From the NCBI RefSeq assembly GCF_900240285.1, contig NZ_OESS01000002.1, positions 1,116,001 through 1,180,000 on the forward strand: a DNA stretch of 64,000 bases, read 5' to 3'. Position numbers and translations under genes: made by a program. The stretch is from Halobacillus sp. Marseille-P3879. Its GTDB lineage: Bacteria > Bacillota > Bacilli > Bacillales > Halobacillaceae. Each line of letters starts with the position of its first letter. Position 1 is the stretch's first letter. Positions 37,477 through 48,792 of the stretch are shown piece by piece. The notes beneath the pieces were generated by a model, which did not search any database, had not been told where the DNA came from, and saw nothing but the letters and a program-made list of their open reading frames with translations.

Positions 37477-40119
37477 TTAAGCCTTTAATTCTTTCATTCT
37501 TGCTTCTACCTTTGCCCGTTTATCTAAATAATCATTTTCTTTCTTTCGTTCTTCGTCGACTACATGCTGAGGAGCTTTACTCACAAAGCCTTCATTAGCC
37601 AGTTTCTTCTGAACTCGAGCAACCTCTTTATCCCATTTTTCCCATTCTTTCTCTAATCGTTTAATTTCATCACTAATATTGATTAACCCTGCAAGTGGTA
37701 AATATAATTCGGCACCAGTCACGACAGCAGACATCGCTTTCTCAGGAGCCTGAAGGTCTACAGAGATTGTTAATTCACTAGGGTTACAAAACCGTTCTAA
37801 ATAGCTTCGGTTATTTTCAAGTTCAGCAGCAACATCTTGATCTTTAGCTTGAATCAACAATTGAATTTCTTTTGACATAGGTGTATCTACTTCTGCACGG
37901 ATGTTACGGACTGAACGAATAATCGACACCAATCGTTCCATTTCACTTACTGCCTGCTCATTGTGGAACTCTTTTCTTACGGCTGGCCATGAAGCCCGGG
38001 TAATCGATTCTCCTTTATGAGGCAGATGCTGCCAGATCTCCTCCGTAATGAACGGCATAAATGGATGAAGCATTCTCATTGTCTGATCTAGTGTATAAGC
38101 TAAAATGGAGCGAGTAGTATGAATACGCTGCTCATCTTCTCCATAGAGCGGAAGTTTTGCCATCTCTATATACCAGTCACAGAACTCATCCCAGATAAAG
38201 TTATATAAATGACGCCCCGCTTCCCCAAACTCATAGCGGTCGATGTTCTTTGTCACCTGTTCAATCGTCTGGTTTAAACGCGTTAAAATCCAATCATCAG
38301 CTACTGATTTTTCACCAGACAAATCGATATCATCATACTTAATATCACCCATGTTCATCAACGCAAAACGAGAAGCGTTCCAAATTTTGTTCGCAAAGTT
38401 CCATGTGGATTCTACTTTTTCCCACTGGAAACGCAAATCCTGACCGGGTGAAGACCCTGTGGAAAGAAAATAGCGTAAGGAGTCCGCACCGTATTTCTCG
38501 ATAACATCCATAGGGTCTACGCCATTTCCTAACGATTTACTCATCTTTCTGCCTTCTGCGTCTCGTACCAATCCATGAATAAGCACATCTTCAAATGGGC
38601 GGCGATCAGTAAACTCGATAGATTGAAAAATCATACGGCTTACCCAAAAGAATATAATGTCATAACCTGTCACAAGTACATTGGTAGGGAAATAACGTTT
38701 AAAATCATCATTCGACTCATCAGGCCACCCCATTGTAGAGAACGGCCATAAAGCTGACGAGAACCACGTATCTAATACATCCTCATCTTGTTCCCAGTTT
38801 TCTGTGTCTGCTGGTGCTTCCTTCCCTACATAAAGTTCTCCTGTTTCTTTATGGTACCAGGCTGGAATACGGTGACCCCACCATAGTTGACGTGATATAC
38901 ACCAGTCACGAATGTTATCCATCCAGTTCAAGTAGGTTTTCTCAAAACGATCGGGAACAAAGCTGACCTTATCATCGGTGGATTGGAGGTCGATTGCCTG
39001 TTTAGCCAAAGGCTCCATGTTTACAAACCATTGTGTTGATAAATAAGGTTCTACAACAGCCCCGCTTCGCTCTGAATGTCCTACTGAATGTACGTGCTCT
39101 TCAATGTCAAAAAGGACACCACTTTCTTGAAGATCATTTACGATTTGTTTTCGGCACTCAAATCGATCCATGTCTTTATATTTTCCAGCATTCTCATTCA
39201 TAGTCCCGTCTTCATTCATCACCAGCACACGCTCCAGGTCGTGGCGATTACCGATTTCAAAGTCATTGGGATCATGAGCAGGTGTAATCTTAACCGCTCC
39301 GGAGCCAAATTCCATATCAACATAGTCATCAGCAACGATATCAATTTCACGTCCTATAATAGGCAGGATGGCTTTTTTGCCGATTAAGTGCTTATACCTT
39401 TCATCTTTCGGATGTACAGCCACTGCCGTATCACCAAGCATTGTTTCCGGACGAGTAGTAGCGACTTCAATCGCACCTTCCTCATCTTTCAGTGGGTAGC
39501 GCATATGGTAAAAGGCGCCTTGAACATCTTTATACTCGACTTCAATATCGGAAAGAGCTGTTTTAGTGGAAGGATCCCAGTTAATAATGTATTCCCCACG
39601 ATAAATAAGATCTCGTTCATATAGCTTCACGAAAACCTCTTTCACCGCTTCTGAAAGTCCTTCATCAAGAGTGAATCTTTCCCGGGAATAATCGAGGCCG
39701 AGGCCAAGCTTTTCCCATTGAGTACGGATAAACTGTGCATACTCTTTTTTCCATTCCCATGATTTATCAAGAAAAGCTTCTCTTCCAAGATCGTAACGCG
39801 AGGTCCCCTGTTCCTTTAATTTTGCTTCTACTTTAGCTTGAGTGGCGATTCCTGCATGATCCATACCAGGAAGCCAGAGTACATCGTACCCCTGCATTCT
39901 TTTAACGCGTGTGAGAATATCCTGAAGGGTTGTATCCCAGGCATGCCCCAAATGCAGTCTTCCTGTTACATTGGGCGGCGGAATTACGACCGTATAGGGT
40001 TCTTTGTTCTCATCCTGCTCAGCTTCAAAAAACTTTCCATCAATCCAGTATTTGTAGCGATCCTTCTCTACAGTAGAAGGGTCATATTTGGTCGGCATCG
40101 AAACATTTTTATCTTCCAT
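37477..40119 (-). CDS. valS: Valyl-tRNA synthetase
   Basis: Class I aminoacyl-tRNA synthetase for valine, 880 residues. The HIGH-type motif is HLGHAW near residue 47, KMSKS is [12 protein letters not shown] near residue 525, the editing domain carries [17 protein letters not shown], and the C-terminus is a coiled coil ([23 protein letters not shown]). The ATG at 40119 follows AAGGAGG. Expression is controlled by a T-box leader directly upstream. Confidence 0.97.
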   Translation of the reverse strand: MEDKNVSMPTKYDPSTVEKDRYKYWIDGKFFEAEQDENKEPYTVVIPPPNVTGRLHLGHAWDTTLQDILTRVKRMQGYDVLWLPGMDHAGIATQAKVEAKLKEQGTSRYDLGREAFLDKSWEWKKEYAQFIRTQWEKLGLGLDYSRERFTLDEGLSEAVKEVFVKLYERDLIYRGEYIINWDPSTKTALSDIEVEYKDVQGAFYHMRYPLKDEEGAIEVATTRPETMLGDTAVAVHPKDERYKHLIGKKAILPIIGREIDIVADDYVDMEFGSGAVKITPAHDPNDFEIGNRHDLERVLVMNEDGTMNENAGKYKDMDRFECRKQIVNDLQESGVLFDIEEHVHSVGHSERSGAVVEPYLSTQWFVNMEPLAKQAIDLQSTDDKVSFVPDRFEKTYLNWMDNIRDWCISRQLWWGHRIPAWYHKETGELYVGKEAPADTENWEQDEDVLDTWFSSALWPFSTMGWPDESNDDFKRYFPTNVLVTGYDIIFFWVSRMIFQSIEFTDRRPFEDVLIHGLVRDAEGRKMSKSLGNGVDPMDVIEKYGADSLRYFLSTGSSPGQDLRFQWEKVESTWNFANKIWNASRFALMNMGDIKYDDIDLSGEKSVADDWILTRLNQTIEQVTKNIDRYEFGEAGRHLYNFIWDEFCDWYIEMAKLPLYGEDEQRIHTTRSILAYTLDQTMRMLHPFMPFITEEIWQHLPHKGESITRASWPAVRKEFHNEQAVSEMERLVSIIRSVRNIRAEVDTPMSKEIQLLIQAKDQDVAAELENNRSYLERFCNPSELTISVDLQAPEKAMSAVVTGAELYLPLAGLINISDEIKRLEKEWEKWDKEVARVQKKLANEGFVSKAPQHVVDEERKKENDYLDKRAKVEARMKELKA

Positions 40120-40143
40120 CAATTTTCCTCCTTCATAATTCAT

Positions 40144-40418
40144 AGCTAAAAAAACAAAAAATCCTTTTCGTCCCTAAAAAGGACGAAAAGGATTGCTTTT
40201 CCGTGGTACCACCTTTATTTGCAAATCGATATATTTGCACACTTCATAACAGATAACGGCTTCTAACCGGCCCCTTTTACTCTTCTTTCAAAGGAACTGC
40301 ATCCCGGGCGACCTTCCATTAAACTGAATTCCGGAAAACTCTCACCAACTGTCTTCCTCTCTGAAGGATAGCTTAATGTACTCTTCCCATTCACGGCATT
40401 TCACATATAGTCATTAAT
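40144..40418 (-). promoter_or_regulatory. T-box leader of valS
   Basis: The leader RNA contains the T-box sequence AAGGTGGTACCACGG (complement of 40201-40215), which pairs with uncharged tRNA and forms the antiterminator. It overlaps a 14-bp terminator stem (40160-40173 with 40181-40194) followed by U-rich sequence. Low charging of tRNA-Val favours read-through into valS. A GUC triplet at 40310-40312 is a candidate specifier codon, not verified by folding. Confidence 0.93.
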
Positions 40419-40424
40419 ATTCAT

Positions 40425-40454
40425 ATTGTATATAGAATGTATGGTTGAAGTCAA
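40425..40454 (-). promoter_or_regulatory. Promoter for the valS leader
   Basis: On the minus strand TTGACT (40449-40454) and TACAAT (40425-40430) lie 18 bases apart, a good sigma-A match, and place the transcript start near 40418, just before the T-box leader. Confidence 0.75.
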
Positions 40455-40489
40455 CTATTTATAAAAATAAATGGAGAGGAGGAAAATAA

Positions 40490-40678
40490 ATGAGCCGCAT
40501 GTACCGCTACCGCCTGCCACCGTGGTGCCGTCACTGGCTGTATGTTATTGAGAAAGCTACTGTGCCGATATGCATTTACCAGCTTATCCGCACACTCATC
40601 TTCCCCACTACAATCGACGTCTTTCTTCTCGGATTATGCATTGGTTTACATTTAGCATTCCGATTTAAATGGATTTAA
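40490..40678 (+). CDS. Small membrane protein, function unknown
   Basis: A 62-residue basic protein with a hydrophobic C-terminal half (VPICIYQLIRTLIF and VFLLGLCIGLHLAF). AGGAGG 7 bases before the ATG supports translation. It is the only plus-strand gene between valS and spoVID and overlaps the spoVID stop by 4 bases. I do not recognise it. B. subtilis has ysxE (a coat-kinase-like gene) at this place. Confidence 0.65.
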   Translation: MSRMYRYRLPPWCRHWLYVIEKATVPICIYQLIRTLIFPTTIDVFLLGLCIGLHLAFRFKWI

Positions 40679-41598
40679 TTCGGAATATACACAATTTGAC
40701 CAGGTGCTACTTCATCCTCAACTTGATTGACTTTTTCTAATTGCTTAACAGGTACTTCATATCGCTCAGCAATCATTTCAATCGTTTCATCTTCTTGAAC
40801 AATATACATTTTCATTTGAGAATACGTTTCATCTCTATTTGGAAAAAGGTGCTGAAATATTTGTTTAAATCCATTCACGGATGGGGGTGAATCCTCTTGC
40901 CCTCCCTCCGTTACGTCTATATCTTCATAAAACTCGGCATCTTGCTCCTGATTTTGTTCCACTTCTTCTGCATTATGATTTTCTTCCAGTTGAGGCTGAA
41001 AGAATTCAGAAAAGGACTGAGTGTGTTGTTTTCTACTGCTCTCGTCTAGTTCCTCTGTTTCTTCTTCTCTCATTTCTCCAGGAGTTTCGGTTTCTTGCTG
41101 CACTTCGTCTTTATAATGAACCGGACCGATTGTTATCACTTCATTGTCTCTTTGTTCAGGTTCTTTATTCTTCTCCTGAAGGATCCCATTCATATTCAAT
41201 TGAGCATGAAGTGTTAAATTATTGGGTTCTGGAAGCTCGTAATCAAAGCCCTCAATATCAATAACCACTTCATCCATACTTAAAACGCGCTCTTTTGAAA
41301 CTGTAATTTCCACAGGAAAAGAATGGGTAAATTCAGATACCCCTTCTTCTTCAGCGTCGTCAACATCAAGTACCCGGCCAACGGGCGGAGTTTCTGCATT
41401 ACGGTAGGGTTCAACTGTATCATCCGCTACATATTCTCCATACAGCTCAACTGTTCCATGCAGTCTTACCTCACTGCCTAAATCAGTGATAGAAATATTA
41501 GGCTCCAGGGAGATACCAATTAATTCACTTACCCCCTGTCCTTCCTTAAACCAAAGCGATTCATCTAAATAAAATGAAAATTCCTGATTATTCTGCAT
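40675..41598 (-). CDS. spoVID: Stage VI sporulation protein D
   Basis: Coat encasement protein of the forespore surface. The 307-residue protein has the conserved N-terminal domain (FSFYLDESLWFKEGQGVSELIGISLEPNI), a long Glu/Gln-rich acidic middle and a C-terminal LysM domain (MYIVQEDETIEMIAERYEVPVKQLEKVN to VYIPN). In B. subtilis it binds SpoIVA and SafA and drives coat encasement. AGGGAGGGG precedes the ATG. It follows the haem operon as in B. subtilis. Confidence 0.93.
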   Translation of the reverse strand: MQNNQEFSFYLDESLWFKEGQGVSELIGISLEPNISITDLGSEVRLHGTVELYGEYVADDTVEPYRNAETPPVGRVLDVDDAEEEGVSEFTHSFPVEITVSKERVLSMDEVVIDIEGFDYELPEPNNLTLHAQLNMNGILQEKNKEPEQRDNEVITIGPVHYKDEVQQETETPGEMREEETEELDESSRKQHTQSFSEFFQPQLEENHNAEEVEQNQEQDAEFYEDIDVTEGGQEDSPPSVNGFKQIFQHLFPNRDETYSQMKMYIVQEDETIEMIAERYEVPVKQLEKVNQVEDEVAPGQIVYIPN

Positions 41599-41690
41599 TT
41601 CAAATGTCCCCTCCCTAATTAATCAACAAAGCCACCTATTACCACTCTATGCAGCAGTTTCTTTGATATACATAGGAAAGAAGATTACAT

Positions 41691-41722
41691 AGAAAAAAGG
41701 CATAGCCAAATGACTACGCCTT
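41691..41722 (-). terminator. Terminator of the haem operon
   Basis: On the minus strand a 9-bp stem (AAGGCGTAG with CTATGCCTT, one G-U pair, 8-base loop) is followed by U6. It lies about 10 bases after the hemL stop codon. Confidence 0.88.
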
Positions 41723-41731
41723 CTCATTAGT

Positions 41732-43015
41732 TTATAGTGTTCTAAATACTGCATCAACAGCCTGGATTGTTTTTTCAATGTCCTCATCTGTATGGGCTGT
41801 TGAAAGAAACAAACCTTCAAACTGTGAAGGAGGAAGAAAGATCCCTTGGTCAATCATGCCTCGATAGTAAGCAGCAAAACGTTCTAGATCAGACTGTCCA
41901 GCCGTTTCAAAGTTCTCTACCGGACCTTCATTAAAGAAAACACCAACCATAGATCCAGCACGGTTAATTGTTAAAGGAACGGAATGTTCTTCAGCAGCCG
42001 CCTCAAAACCTTCTATTAAACGATCCACTTTTTTGCTAATACTGCTATACGCCGACTCATCCATCGCCTTAAGAGTTTCATAACCCGCTGTCATAGCTAG
42101 TGGATTTCCAGAAAGTGTACCAGCCTGGTAGATATCTCCAACAGGGGCAACACGCTCCATTATTTCGCGTTTACCTCCATAAGCTCCAACCGGAAGTCCA
42201 CCTCCTATCACTTTTCCTAAACAAGTCATATCAGGAGTGACGCCAAAGTGACCTTGTGCACAGTGATAACCTACTCTAAACCCCGTCATAACTTCGTCAA
42301 AGATAAGAACAGTTCCATTTTCTTCAGTGAGCTGACGAAGCTCAGCGAGAAAACTTTCTTTAGGCGGCACAACTCCCATGTTTCCAGACACTGGCTCAAT
42401 AATGACAGCCGCCAAATCATCTCCAAACTCATCGAATACATATTTTACACTTTCTAAGTCGTTATATGGCACTGTGATGGTATTTTGAGCTATAGACTCA
42501 GGTACACCAGGGGAATCTGGAAGGCCGAGCGTTGCCACACCAGAACCTGCTTTAATCAGCAGGGAATCACCATGACCATGATAGTTTCCTTCAAATTTCA
42601 GAATTTTATTTCTACCCGTATAACCTCGCGCTACACGAAGTGCACTCATGGTAGCTTCTGTGCCAGAGTTAACCATTCTAAGCATTTCTATCGATGGTAC
42701 ACGATCGATAACCAGGTTAGCCAGATCATTTTCCAGAGTCGTAGGAGCACCAAAACTGGTCCCTAATGCTGCAGCTTCTTTTAACGCCTCTACTACCCTG
42801 TCATCTGCATGCCCCAAAATAAGCGGGCCCCAGCTTAAGACATAATCAATGTACTCATTGCCATCAATATCGGTTATTTTAGAGCCTTTCCCTTTTTCCA
42901 TAAAAATGGGGTCCATATCAACCGATTTGAATGCTCTTACTGGAGAGTTCACGCCACCAGGCATTAAATTCACAGCTTCTTTATAAGCTTCAACTGAACG
43001 ATCAATTTTTTTCAT
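41732..43015 (-). CDS. hemL: Glutamate-1-semialdehyde 2,1-aminomutase
   Basis: PLP enzyme that makes 5-aminolevulinate from glutamate-1-semialdehyde. The 427-residue protein shows [46 protein letters not shown] and the PLP-lysine region [24 protein letters not shown] precedes the ATG. It is last in the hemAXCDBL operon. Confidence 0.96.
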   Translation of the reverse strand: MKKIDRSVEAYKEAVNLMPGGVNSPVRAFKSVDMDPIFMEKGKGSKITDIDGNEYIDYVLSWGPLILGHADDRVVEALKEAAALGTSFGAPTTLENDLANLVIDRVPSIEMLRMVNSGTEATMSALRVARGYTGRNKILKFEGNYHGHGDSLLIKAGSGVATLGLPDSPGVPESIAQNTITVPYNDLESVKYVFDEFGDDLAAVIIEPVSGNMGVVPPKESFLAELRQLTEENGTVLIFDEVMTGFRVGYHCAQGHFGVTPDMTCLGKVIGGGLPVGAYGGKREIMERVAPVGDIYQAGTLSGNPLAMTAGYETLKAMDESAYSSISKKVDRLIEGFEAAAEEHSVPLTINRAGSMVGVFFNEGPVENFETAGQSDLERFAAYYRGMIDQGIFLPPSQFEGLFLSTAHTDEDIEKTIQAVDAVFRTL

Positions 43016-43032
43016 AAATGAAACACCCTTCC

Positions 43033-44010
43033 TTACTGATCTAAATAGCGAGCTGCATCTTTGGCAAAATACGTGATAATTAAGTCAGCCCCTGCCCGTT
43101 TCATGGAGGTCAGCTTTTCCATTACGATTTCCTCTTCGTTTACCCACCCATTAGCTGCGGCAGCTTTAACCATCGAGTATTCACCACTGACGTTGTAGGC
43201 TACAAGGGGGAGGTTAAATCGGTCCTTCACTTCGCGCATAATATCAAGATAAGATAAAGCCGGTTTGACAATCAAAAAATCGGCTCCTTCCATTACATCG
43301 GACTCCGCTTCACGGATGGCTTCTATCCGATTAGCAGGATCCATTTGATACGCACGCCGATCTCCAAACTGCGGGGAGCTGTGAGCCGCATCCCGGAACG
43401 GTCCGTAATACGCCGATGCATACTTAACGGCATAAGACATCACTGGAATATGACTATACCCAGCTTCATCCAGCCCCTGTCTGATTGCTGCCACAAACCC
43501 GTCCATCATGTTTGAAGGAGCAATGATATCAGCTCCTGCTTCCGCCTGACTTACAGCAGTTTTGGCAAGCAACTCTAATGAATCATCATTGGCAATATCA
43601 CCATCACGAACAATTCCGCAATGTCCGTGATCAGTGTATTGGCATAAGCACGTGTCAGCTACTACTGTTAACGAAGGGTGAGCTTCTTTAATGTGGCGAA
43701 TAGCTCTTTGAACAATTCCATGCTCATTATAAGCTTCACTCCCTAACTCATCCTTCTCCTCCGGCACGCCAAATACAATCACAGACCTGATTCCCAGCTG
43801 TACCAGTTCAGTCATCTCTTCTGATAAGTGGTCTAAGGAAACATGATGTACTCCGGGCATGGACTTAACAGGGTTTCTAATATTTTCTCCTTCAACGACA
43901 AAAATAGGATAAATTAAGTCTTCCTTTTGTAACCTTGTTTCACGCACTAAAGACCTCATCGATTCGGTTCGCCGTAAGCGTCGATGCCGCTTAAATTGTA
44001 AATCTTTCAT
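43033..44010 (-). CDS. hemB: Delta-aminolevulinate dehydratase (porphobilinogen synthase)
   Basis: Condenses two aminolevulinates to porphobilinogen. The 325-residue protein has the zinc-cysteine site [14 protein letters not shown] (about residues 118-131), and the Schiff-base lysines lie in [14 protein letters not shown] and [13 protein letters not shown]. It is thus of the zinc-dependent type. It sits between hemD and hemL, with hemD ending 5 bases upstream of its ATG region. Confidence 0.96.
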   Translation of the reverse strand: MKDLQFKRHRRLRRTESMRSLVRETRLQKEDLIYPIFVVEGENIRNPVKSMPGVHHVSLDHLSEEMTELVQLGIRSVIVFGVPEEKDELGSEAYNEHGIVQRAIRHIKEAHPSLTVVADTCLCQYTDHGHCGIVRDGDIANDDSLELLAKTAVSQAEAGADIIAPSNMMDGFVAAIRQGLDEAGYSHIPVMSYAVKYASAYYGPFRDAAHSSPQFGDRRAYQMDPANRIEAIREAESDVMEGADFLIVKPALSYLDIMREVKDRFNLPLVAYNVSGEYSMVKAAAANGWVNEEEIVMEKLTSMKRAGADLIITYFAKDAARYLDQ

Positions 44011-44014
44011 GTCA

Positions 44015-44776
44015 TTAACCCTCTTTCAAAAAGTAATCAACCATTTGCTGTACCATTTCTTCAACAATAAATATCGAAGGAAAATAAACTTTTTCAAATC
44101 CAAGTTCAGCGGCTTTCTCAGCTGTCGTTGATCCTATACAAAAACACGGTATTTCTAAAACCGATTCTTTGCATTCTTTAGTAATGTTAGTAAATGCCTG
44201 CACTGTAGAAGGACTTGTAAAAGTTAAAGCATCAAGAGAAGAGAGGTGTGGAGTAACGGTCTCTGACTCTTTTAATAGTAGGGTATCATAGACGGTTATT
44301 GATTGAAAAAGAATCCCCTTTTTAACAAAGATATCAGAAATTGTGTCCCGCGAAAGATTCCCGCGTACATAGAGAACCTTACCTGGAGCAGAATCGGCAG
44401 TAACAAATTCTTTTGCCATATGGTCACCATCGTATGTAGAGGGATAAAAGTTAACTTTTAAGCCCTTTTTTTCGGCAGCCTCTTTTGTTTTCGTTCCAAC
44501 CACAGCTATTTTACAATGTTCTGGAAAATTTATTATTCCACAACGATCCAGCCACTTCAAAAAAAACTTCACGCCATTGGAGCTTGTAAAAAACACCCAG
44601 TTATAGTCGTGAAGTTTAGATAAGATACGTACATTTTCTTTAGACTCATGTAATTGAAAATCGATAAGAGGTATGTGAACAGAATGAGCACCAGCCCGTT
44701 CCAATTGATTAATGAGAGCCCCGGCTTGAGACAAAGGCCTTGTTACCAGGACCTTTTTGCCTTTTAATGGCCTCAT
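44015..44776 (-). CDS. hemD: Uroporphyrinogen-III synthase
   Basis: Closes hydroxymethylbilane into uroporphyrinogen III. The 253-residue protein shows the weakly conserved HemD pattern: [23 protein letters not shown] at the N-terminus, [14 protein letters not shown], and [13 protein letters not shown] in the second domain. Its ATG shares one base with the hemC stop (TAATG), so translation is coupled. Confidence 0.93.
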   Translation of the reverse strand: MRPLKGKKVLVTRPLSQAGALINQLERAGAHSVHIPLIDFQLHESKENVRILSKLHDYNWVFFTSSNGVKFFLKWLDRCGIINFPEHCKIAVVGTKTKEAAEKKGLKVNFYPSTYDGDHMAKEFVTADSAPGKVLYVRGNLSRDTISDIFVKKGILFQSITVYDTLLLKESETVTPHLSSLDALTFTSPSTVQAFTNITKECKESVLEIPCFCIGSTTAEKAAELGFEKVYFPSIFIVEEMVQQMVDYFLKEG

Positions 44777-45705
44777 TATTCACCATACTCCTCTTTTGCC
44801 TTCTCCACGATTTCCACCGCTCCACGTTCCTTCAGAAGATCAGCAGCTTGTTTACCTACCGCGATCGGGTCCTTTCCTTTCACTGTTTCATGTAGAATAG
44901 CTGAACCATCCGGCTTCCCAACTAAAGCTGTCAATGTAATTTCTTCACCTTTAAGGGTAGCATACCCGCCAATCGGCACCTGACAGCCTCCGTTTAAATC
45001 ATGAAGAAATTTCCGTTCGCAGGCTACCGTAATATCCGTATATTCGTCATTTATTTTTTTCAGATAGTCGATAAGTTCCTTATCATTCTCGCGGCATTGA
45101 ATAGCAAGAGCCCCTTGTCCAACTGCGGGCACACACACGTCCGGCTCTAAATATTCAGTTACAAGCTCGCTGCTCCAGCCCATCCGCTTCAAACCGGCAG
45201 CTGCCAGTATAATTGCATCGAAGTCTTCTTCTTTAAGCTTACGTAATCTCGTATCAATATTACCTCTAATCCATTGAATCTCGAGATCAGGCCTAAATGC
45301 TTTTATCTGAGCCCCTCTGCGCAGGCTGCTCGTACCGACTACCGCACCCTCTTTGAGATCCTTTAAGCTAACGTGATCGTTTGAAATAAAGGCATCTCTG
45401 TGATCTTCACGCACAGGGACTGAAGCGACCATCAGTCCGTCAGCCACAACAGCAGGCATGTCCTTCATACTGTGGACCGCCATATCTATTTCTTTGTCGT
45501 ACATAGCTTGTTCAATCTCTTTTATGAATAAACCCTTTCCGCCTACTTTAGAAAGCTGAACATCTAGAATACGGTCCCCTTTAGTGGAAATTCGTTTGAT
45601 TTCAAAATCATAAGATGGATCAACCTGCTTCAATTGTTCAATCACCCATTCCGTCTGGGTAATCGCTAAATTACTTTTCCGTGAACCTATAACGATCTTA
45701 CGCAA
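44776..45705 (-). CDS. hemC: Porphobilinogen deaminase (hydroxymethylbilane synthase)
   Basis: Polymerises four porphobilinogens. The 309-residue protein begins [17 protein letters not shown], contains VHSMKDMPA and [10 protein letters not shown], and binds its dipyrromethane cofactor through the Cys in [13 protein letters not shown]. The start is TTG at 45705 with GAGGAGG 7 bases upstream. Confidence 0.96.
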   Translation of the reverse strand: MRKIVIGSRKSNLAITQTEWVIEQLKQVDPSYDFEIKRISTKGDRILDVQLSKVGGKGLFIKEIEQAMYDKEIDMAVHSMKDMPAVVADGLMVASVPVREDHRDAFISNDHVSLKDLKEGAVVGTSSLRRGAQIKAFRPDLEIQWIRGNIDTRLRKLKEEDFDAIILAAAGLKRMGWSSELVTEYLEPDVCVPAVGQGALAIQCRENDKELIDYLKKINDEYTDITVACERKFLHDLNGGCQVPIGGYATLKGEEITLTALVGKPDGSAILHETVKGKDPIAVGKQAADLLKERGAVEIVEKAKEEYGE

Positions 45706-45722
45706 TGAAAGTCCTCCTCAAG

Positions 45723-46541
45723 TTAAAAGTGAAAATTTGATAATGAGCCAAATAGAAAGAAATTAATGAGTAGAAATAGAAAAGCTGCACTATTGAAAAT
45801 AGCAATCGCTCTTCCCTGGTAGCCTTTAACAACCCGCAGGAATAAGTAGACTCCATATACAATCAGTACAAGGATGGAACCCAGCGTTTTAGAATCATAC
45901 CAGTAAAAACTGTCTTCGGACACATACCCCCATGTTACTCCCAGAATTAATCCAATTAATAAGAGAGGCATGGCTAGTACTATCGCTATATATGAGAAGT
46001 GATCTAACTTGGTAAGATCCCCTAGCCGAAATAATTTTGCGTTCCATTTCTTTTGTTTCAACAGTCGATACTGCAGCAGATACATAATTGAAAATATAAA
46101 AGACAGAGTGAAAAAACCGTAGGAAATAAGAGCAAGTGTAATGTGGACAACGAGCATTTCGTGTACCAAAGCCACACCTTGATCATCCAGTACACTTTGA
46201 GCCCGGGTTGATATGTGAATAAGCATAACAAAGAACCCAAGCAAATTGGTAAAGAACACAAGAAAATCCACCTTGAACAATCGGTTAATCACTAAGGAAA
46301 ACGTTACAAGGATCCAGGCATAAAAATACAGTCCATCATATATATTCATTATGGGAAAGTTCCTGTTTATAAAAACCTGCACGAATAAAAAAAGGGTTTG
46401 TAAACCCCAGACCAAACTAAGTAACCAGAAGGCAGCTTGATTGGCCTTCCGGTTATTTTGTATAAAATCAATAAAGTATCCAATTAAACTAAGACCATAT
46501 AGCAAGAGGACTAATTCATACACCCATTTGAGATCAAACAT
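45723..46541 (-). CDS. hemX: HemX, cytochrome c assembly-like membrane protein
   Basis: A 272-residue protein with about eight membrane helices of the CcsA/CcmC-like family. In B. subtilis HemX lowers the amount of HemA (glutamyl-tRNA reductase). The stretch NIYDGLYFYAWILV and the late WGYVSEDSFYWYDSKTLGS are typical. The ATG at 46541 has AAGGGTGG 8 bases upstream; GTG at 46553 would place the site inside the gene. It follows hemA by 14 bases. Confidence 0.93.
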   Translation of the reverse strand: MFDLKWVYELVLLLYGLSLIGYFIDFIQNNRKANQAAFWLLSLVWGLQTLFLFVQVFINRNFPIMNIYDGLYFYAWILVTFSLVINRLFKVDFLVFFTNLLGFFVMLIHISTRAQSVLDDQGVALVHEMLVVHITLALISYGFFTLSFIFSIMYLLQYRLLKQKKWNAKLFRLGDLTKLDHFSYIAIVLAMPLLLIGLILGVTWGYVSEDSFYWYDSKTLGSILVLIVYGVYLFLRVVKGYQGRAIAIFNSAAFLFLLINFFLFGSLSNFHF

Positions 46542-46555
46542 GGCTGACTCCACCC

Positions 46556-47929
46556 TTAAGAATTCACTATCTTGCTAAGTGTGGGGAAGGAAATAGATTC
46601 TTCTTCATTTGACTTTACGGTACTCTCGTTTTTTTTCTCCTGCTTTTGGGATTCCTTTTCCACTTGTTCCTTAATTCCGAAGATTTGAGTAAATAACCGC
46701 AAGGATTCTTCAGCATCCGATTTCGCACTCAATTCCTTCGCTTGAAGAATTGGCTCTTTAAGCATTTGGTTAATAATGCTCTTCGTGTGCTTTCGAAGCA
46801 CTTTCTTTTCCCGCTCTGTCAAATCAGGCATTTTTCGCTCAATACTTTCCATCGTTTCCGCCTGAATATTTAATGCTTTTTCGCGTAGAGCTGAAATTAC
46901 TGGTACCACTCCTATGGTTTGGAGCCATTCCTTGAATTCAACGATTTCCGCTTCGATCATTAAACTGATCTCTTCAGCTGCCTGCTTTCTAACCGCAAGG
47001 TTTGCATCAACAATTCCTTGTAAATCATCGATATCATATAAGAACACGCTTTCCAGATTTTCCATCGATGGATCAAGATCTCTAGGAACAGCAATATCAA
47101 CAAAGAACAGCGGCTTTCCTTTACGGCTTTTGTGAATCGGCTCCATTTGCTCTTTCGTGAGGACATAGTCTGCAGCCCCTGTAGAACTGATGACAATATC
47201 AGCATCTTTTAAAACACCCTCAAGGTTTTCCATGGTGACCGCTTGTCCATTAAACTGCTGAGCTACCACTTGCGCTTTTGCCAATGTGCGATTCATTACA
47301 GTAACCTTTTTCACACCTGACCCGTGCAAATTCCTGGCCGCAAGCTCACCCATCTTTCCTGCCCCGATAATAACGATGTGTTTATGAACTAAATCACCAA
47401 AGATCTTACGGGCTAATTCAACAGCTGCATAACTGACTGATACTGCATTTTCTCCGATCCCAGTATCTTTATGAGCTTTTTTAGCCATCGTTACTGCCTG
47501 CTTAAACAGCTGGTTAAATATTGTGCCTGTGGCTTTAACTTCCTGGGCCTGTTGAAAAACCTGCTTAATCTGACCAAGTATTTGGGTTTCACCAAGCACC
47601 ATGGAATCAAGTCCAGACGTTACACGGAATAAATGCTCAATCGCTCCATCCGCTTCATATACAGTGAGAAACGGAGAAAAGTCTTCCTTCTCCATCTCAA
47701 ACCAATCTGCTAAGAATTGTTTAATGTAGTAACGTCCAGTATGAAGCTGATCTACCACTGCATATATCTCCGTACGGTTGCAGGTAGAAATAATAACATT
47801 TTCCAGAACACTCTTCTGGCTGTTCAAATGCTTCATCGCCTCTGAGAGCTGCTCTTCTGAGAAAGTAAGCTTTTCCCGAATTTCCACAGGGGCTGTTTTA
47901 AAGTTTAGGCCGATTGTTATGATATGCAT
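46556..47929 (-). CDS. hemA: Glutamyl-tRNA reductase
   Basis: First and controlling enzyme of C5-pathway haem synthesis, reducing glutamyl-tRNA to glutamate-1-semialdehyde. The 457 residues show the nucleophilic Cys in [10 protein letters not shown] (about residue 50), [11 protein letters not shown], the NADPH-binding [13 protein letters not shown] and the C-terminal dimerisation helix. The ATG at 47929 follows AGGGGTGG; GTG at 47938 overlaps that site. The tail after about residue 425 is Lys/Glu-rich and not conserved. It leads the operon. Confidence 0.96.
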   Translation of the reverse strand: MHIITIGLNFKTAPVEIREKLTFSEEQLSEAMKHLNSQKSVLENVIISTCNRTEIYAVVDQLHTGRYYIKQFLADWFEMEKEDFSPFLTVYEADGAIEHLFRVTSGLDSMVLGETQILGQIKQVFQQAQEVKATGTIFNQLFKQAVTMAKKAHKDTGIGENAVSVSYAAVELARKIFGDLVHKHIVIIGAGKMGELAARNLHGSGVKKVTVMNRTLAKAQVVAQQFNGQAVTMENLEGVLKDADIVISSTGAADYVLTKEQMEPIHKSRKGKPLFFVDIAVPRDLDPSMENLESVFLYDIDDLQGIVDANLAVRKQAAEEISLMIEAEIVEFKEWLQTIGVVPVISALREKALNIQAETMESIERKMPDLTEREKKVLRKHTKSIINQMLKEPILQAKELSAKSDAEESLRLFTQIFGIKEQVEKESQKQEKKNESTVKSNEEESISFPTLSKIVNS

Positions 47930-47976
47930 TCCATCCACCCCTATCTAAAACGTTCCTATCTAATCACATATCACTC

Positions 47977-47982
47977 ATTATA
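47977..47982 (-). promoter_or_regulatory. Extended -10 box of the hemA promoter
   Basis: The minus strand reads TGTTATAAT, an extended -10 element, 48 bases before the hemA ATG. The -35 is weak (TTAGAA at 16 bases). Confidence 0.6.
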
Positions 47983-48190
47983 ACATGGAAGATCATTATT
48001 CTAAGAGAAAAATATGAACAGATTTCGAATTTCTTATGTTAGGATATATTTATCTTATCTTGTTACAAATACTTTAACCATTTTCAGATTAGAACGAGTC
48101 TAAATTATAACCCGTTTGTAATATATCAAATCCTGACAAAATGCGCAAGACAAGTACTCGATAGTATGTAAGTCTGGAGGACGATTTTTA

Positions 48191-48670
48191 ATGAAAAAAC
48201 AAAACGTATTTGCCGGTTATCTCATCATCGGCCTGGGAATATATTTCCTCCTTCGCCAATTAAATATACCCTATTTTGCTTCTTTTTACTCGTGGCCCAC
48301 CATCTTAATCATTATAGGAGCAGCGTTTCTCCTTCATTCCTTCACATCTAAGGACTATTCAAACGTCATTCCCGGGACTATTATCTTCGGGCTTGGAGTT
48401 CACTTTCACGGCAAAGATCATTACCCCTTTTGGATTGACCACTGGGCGATTTACCCTTTAATTGTAGGGCTTGCTTTTCTTTTAAAATACACTAAAACAA
48501 AATCCGGACTTCTACCCACAATCCTGCTGCTTGGCTTGGCCGGATTTGGACTGTTTTCCACATCTAATCCGGGATGGTTTAGTTTCCTTTATACTATTAT
48601 TAACTGGATTGAACAATTCTGGCCGGTTGTACTTATTGTATTAGGAATTTATTTATTTAAAAAACGATAA
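48191..48670 (+). CDS. LiaI/LiaF-like transmembrane protein
   Basis: A 159-residue protein with three to five membrane helices and repeated GLGIYFLL / GLGVHF / VLGIYLF segments, like the LiaI-LiaF transmembrane region (DUF5668 type). It lacks the soluble C-terminal domain of LiaF. The function is unknown; related proteins take part in cell-envelope stress sensing. GGAGG precedes the ATG. It is divergent from hemA and is followed by its own terminator. Confidence 0.75.
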   Translation: MKKQNVFAGYLIIGLGIYFLLRQLNIPYFASFYSWPTILIIIGAAFLLHSFTSKDYSNVIPGTIIFGLGVHFHGKDHYPFWIDHWAIYPLIVGLAFLLKYTKTKSGLLPTILLLGLAGFGLFSTSNPGWFSFLYTIINWIEQFWPVVLIVLGIYLFKKR

Positions 48671-48672
48671 TC

Positions 48673-48698
48673 AAACCAGCCGTGCACGGCTGGTTTTT
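48673..48698 (+). terminator. Terminator after the LiaI/F-like gene
   Basis: A perfect 10-bp stem aaaccagccg/cggctggttt with loop tgca and a T5 run, directly after the stop codon. Confidence 0.92.
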
Positions 48699-48760
48699 AT
48701 CTCTTCTTATACATGCATCTTTTAATTTGTTTCTCATTAATTTTAATTATTTTCCCATTG

Positions 48761-48788
48761 AAAAACACCACCCAAGGAGGAGTGGTGT
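48761..48788 (-). terminator. Terminator after ysxC
   Basis: On the minus strand ACACCAC and GTGGTGT form a 7-bp stem with a 10-base loop followed by U4-5, directly after the ysxC stop codon. Confidence 0.8.
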
Positions 48789-48792
48789 CGGA

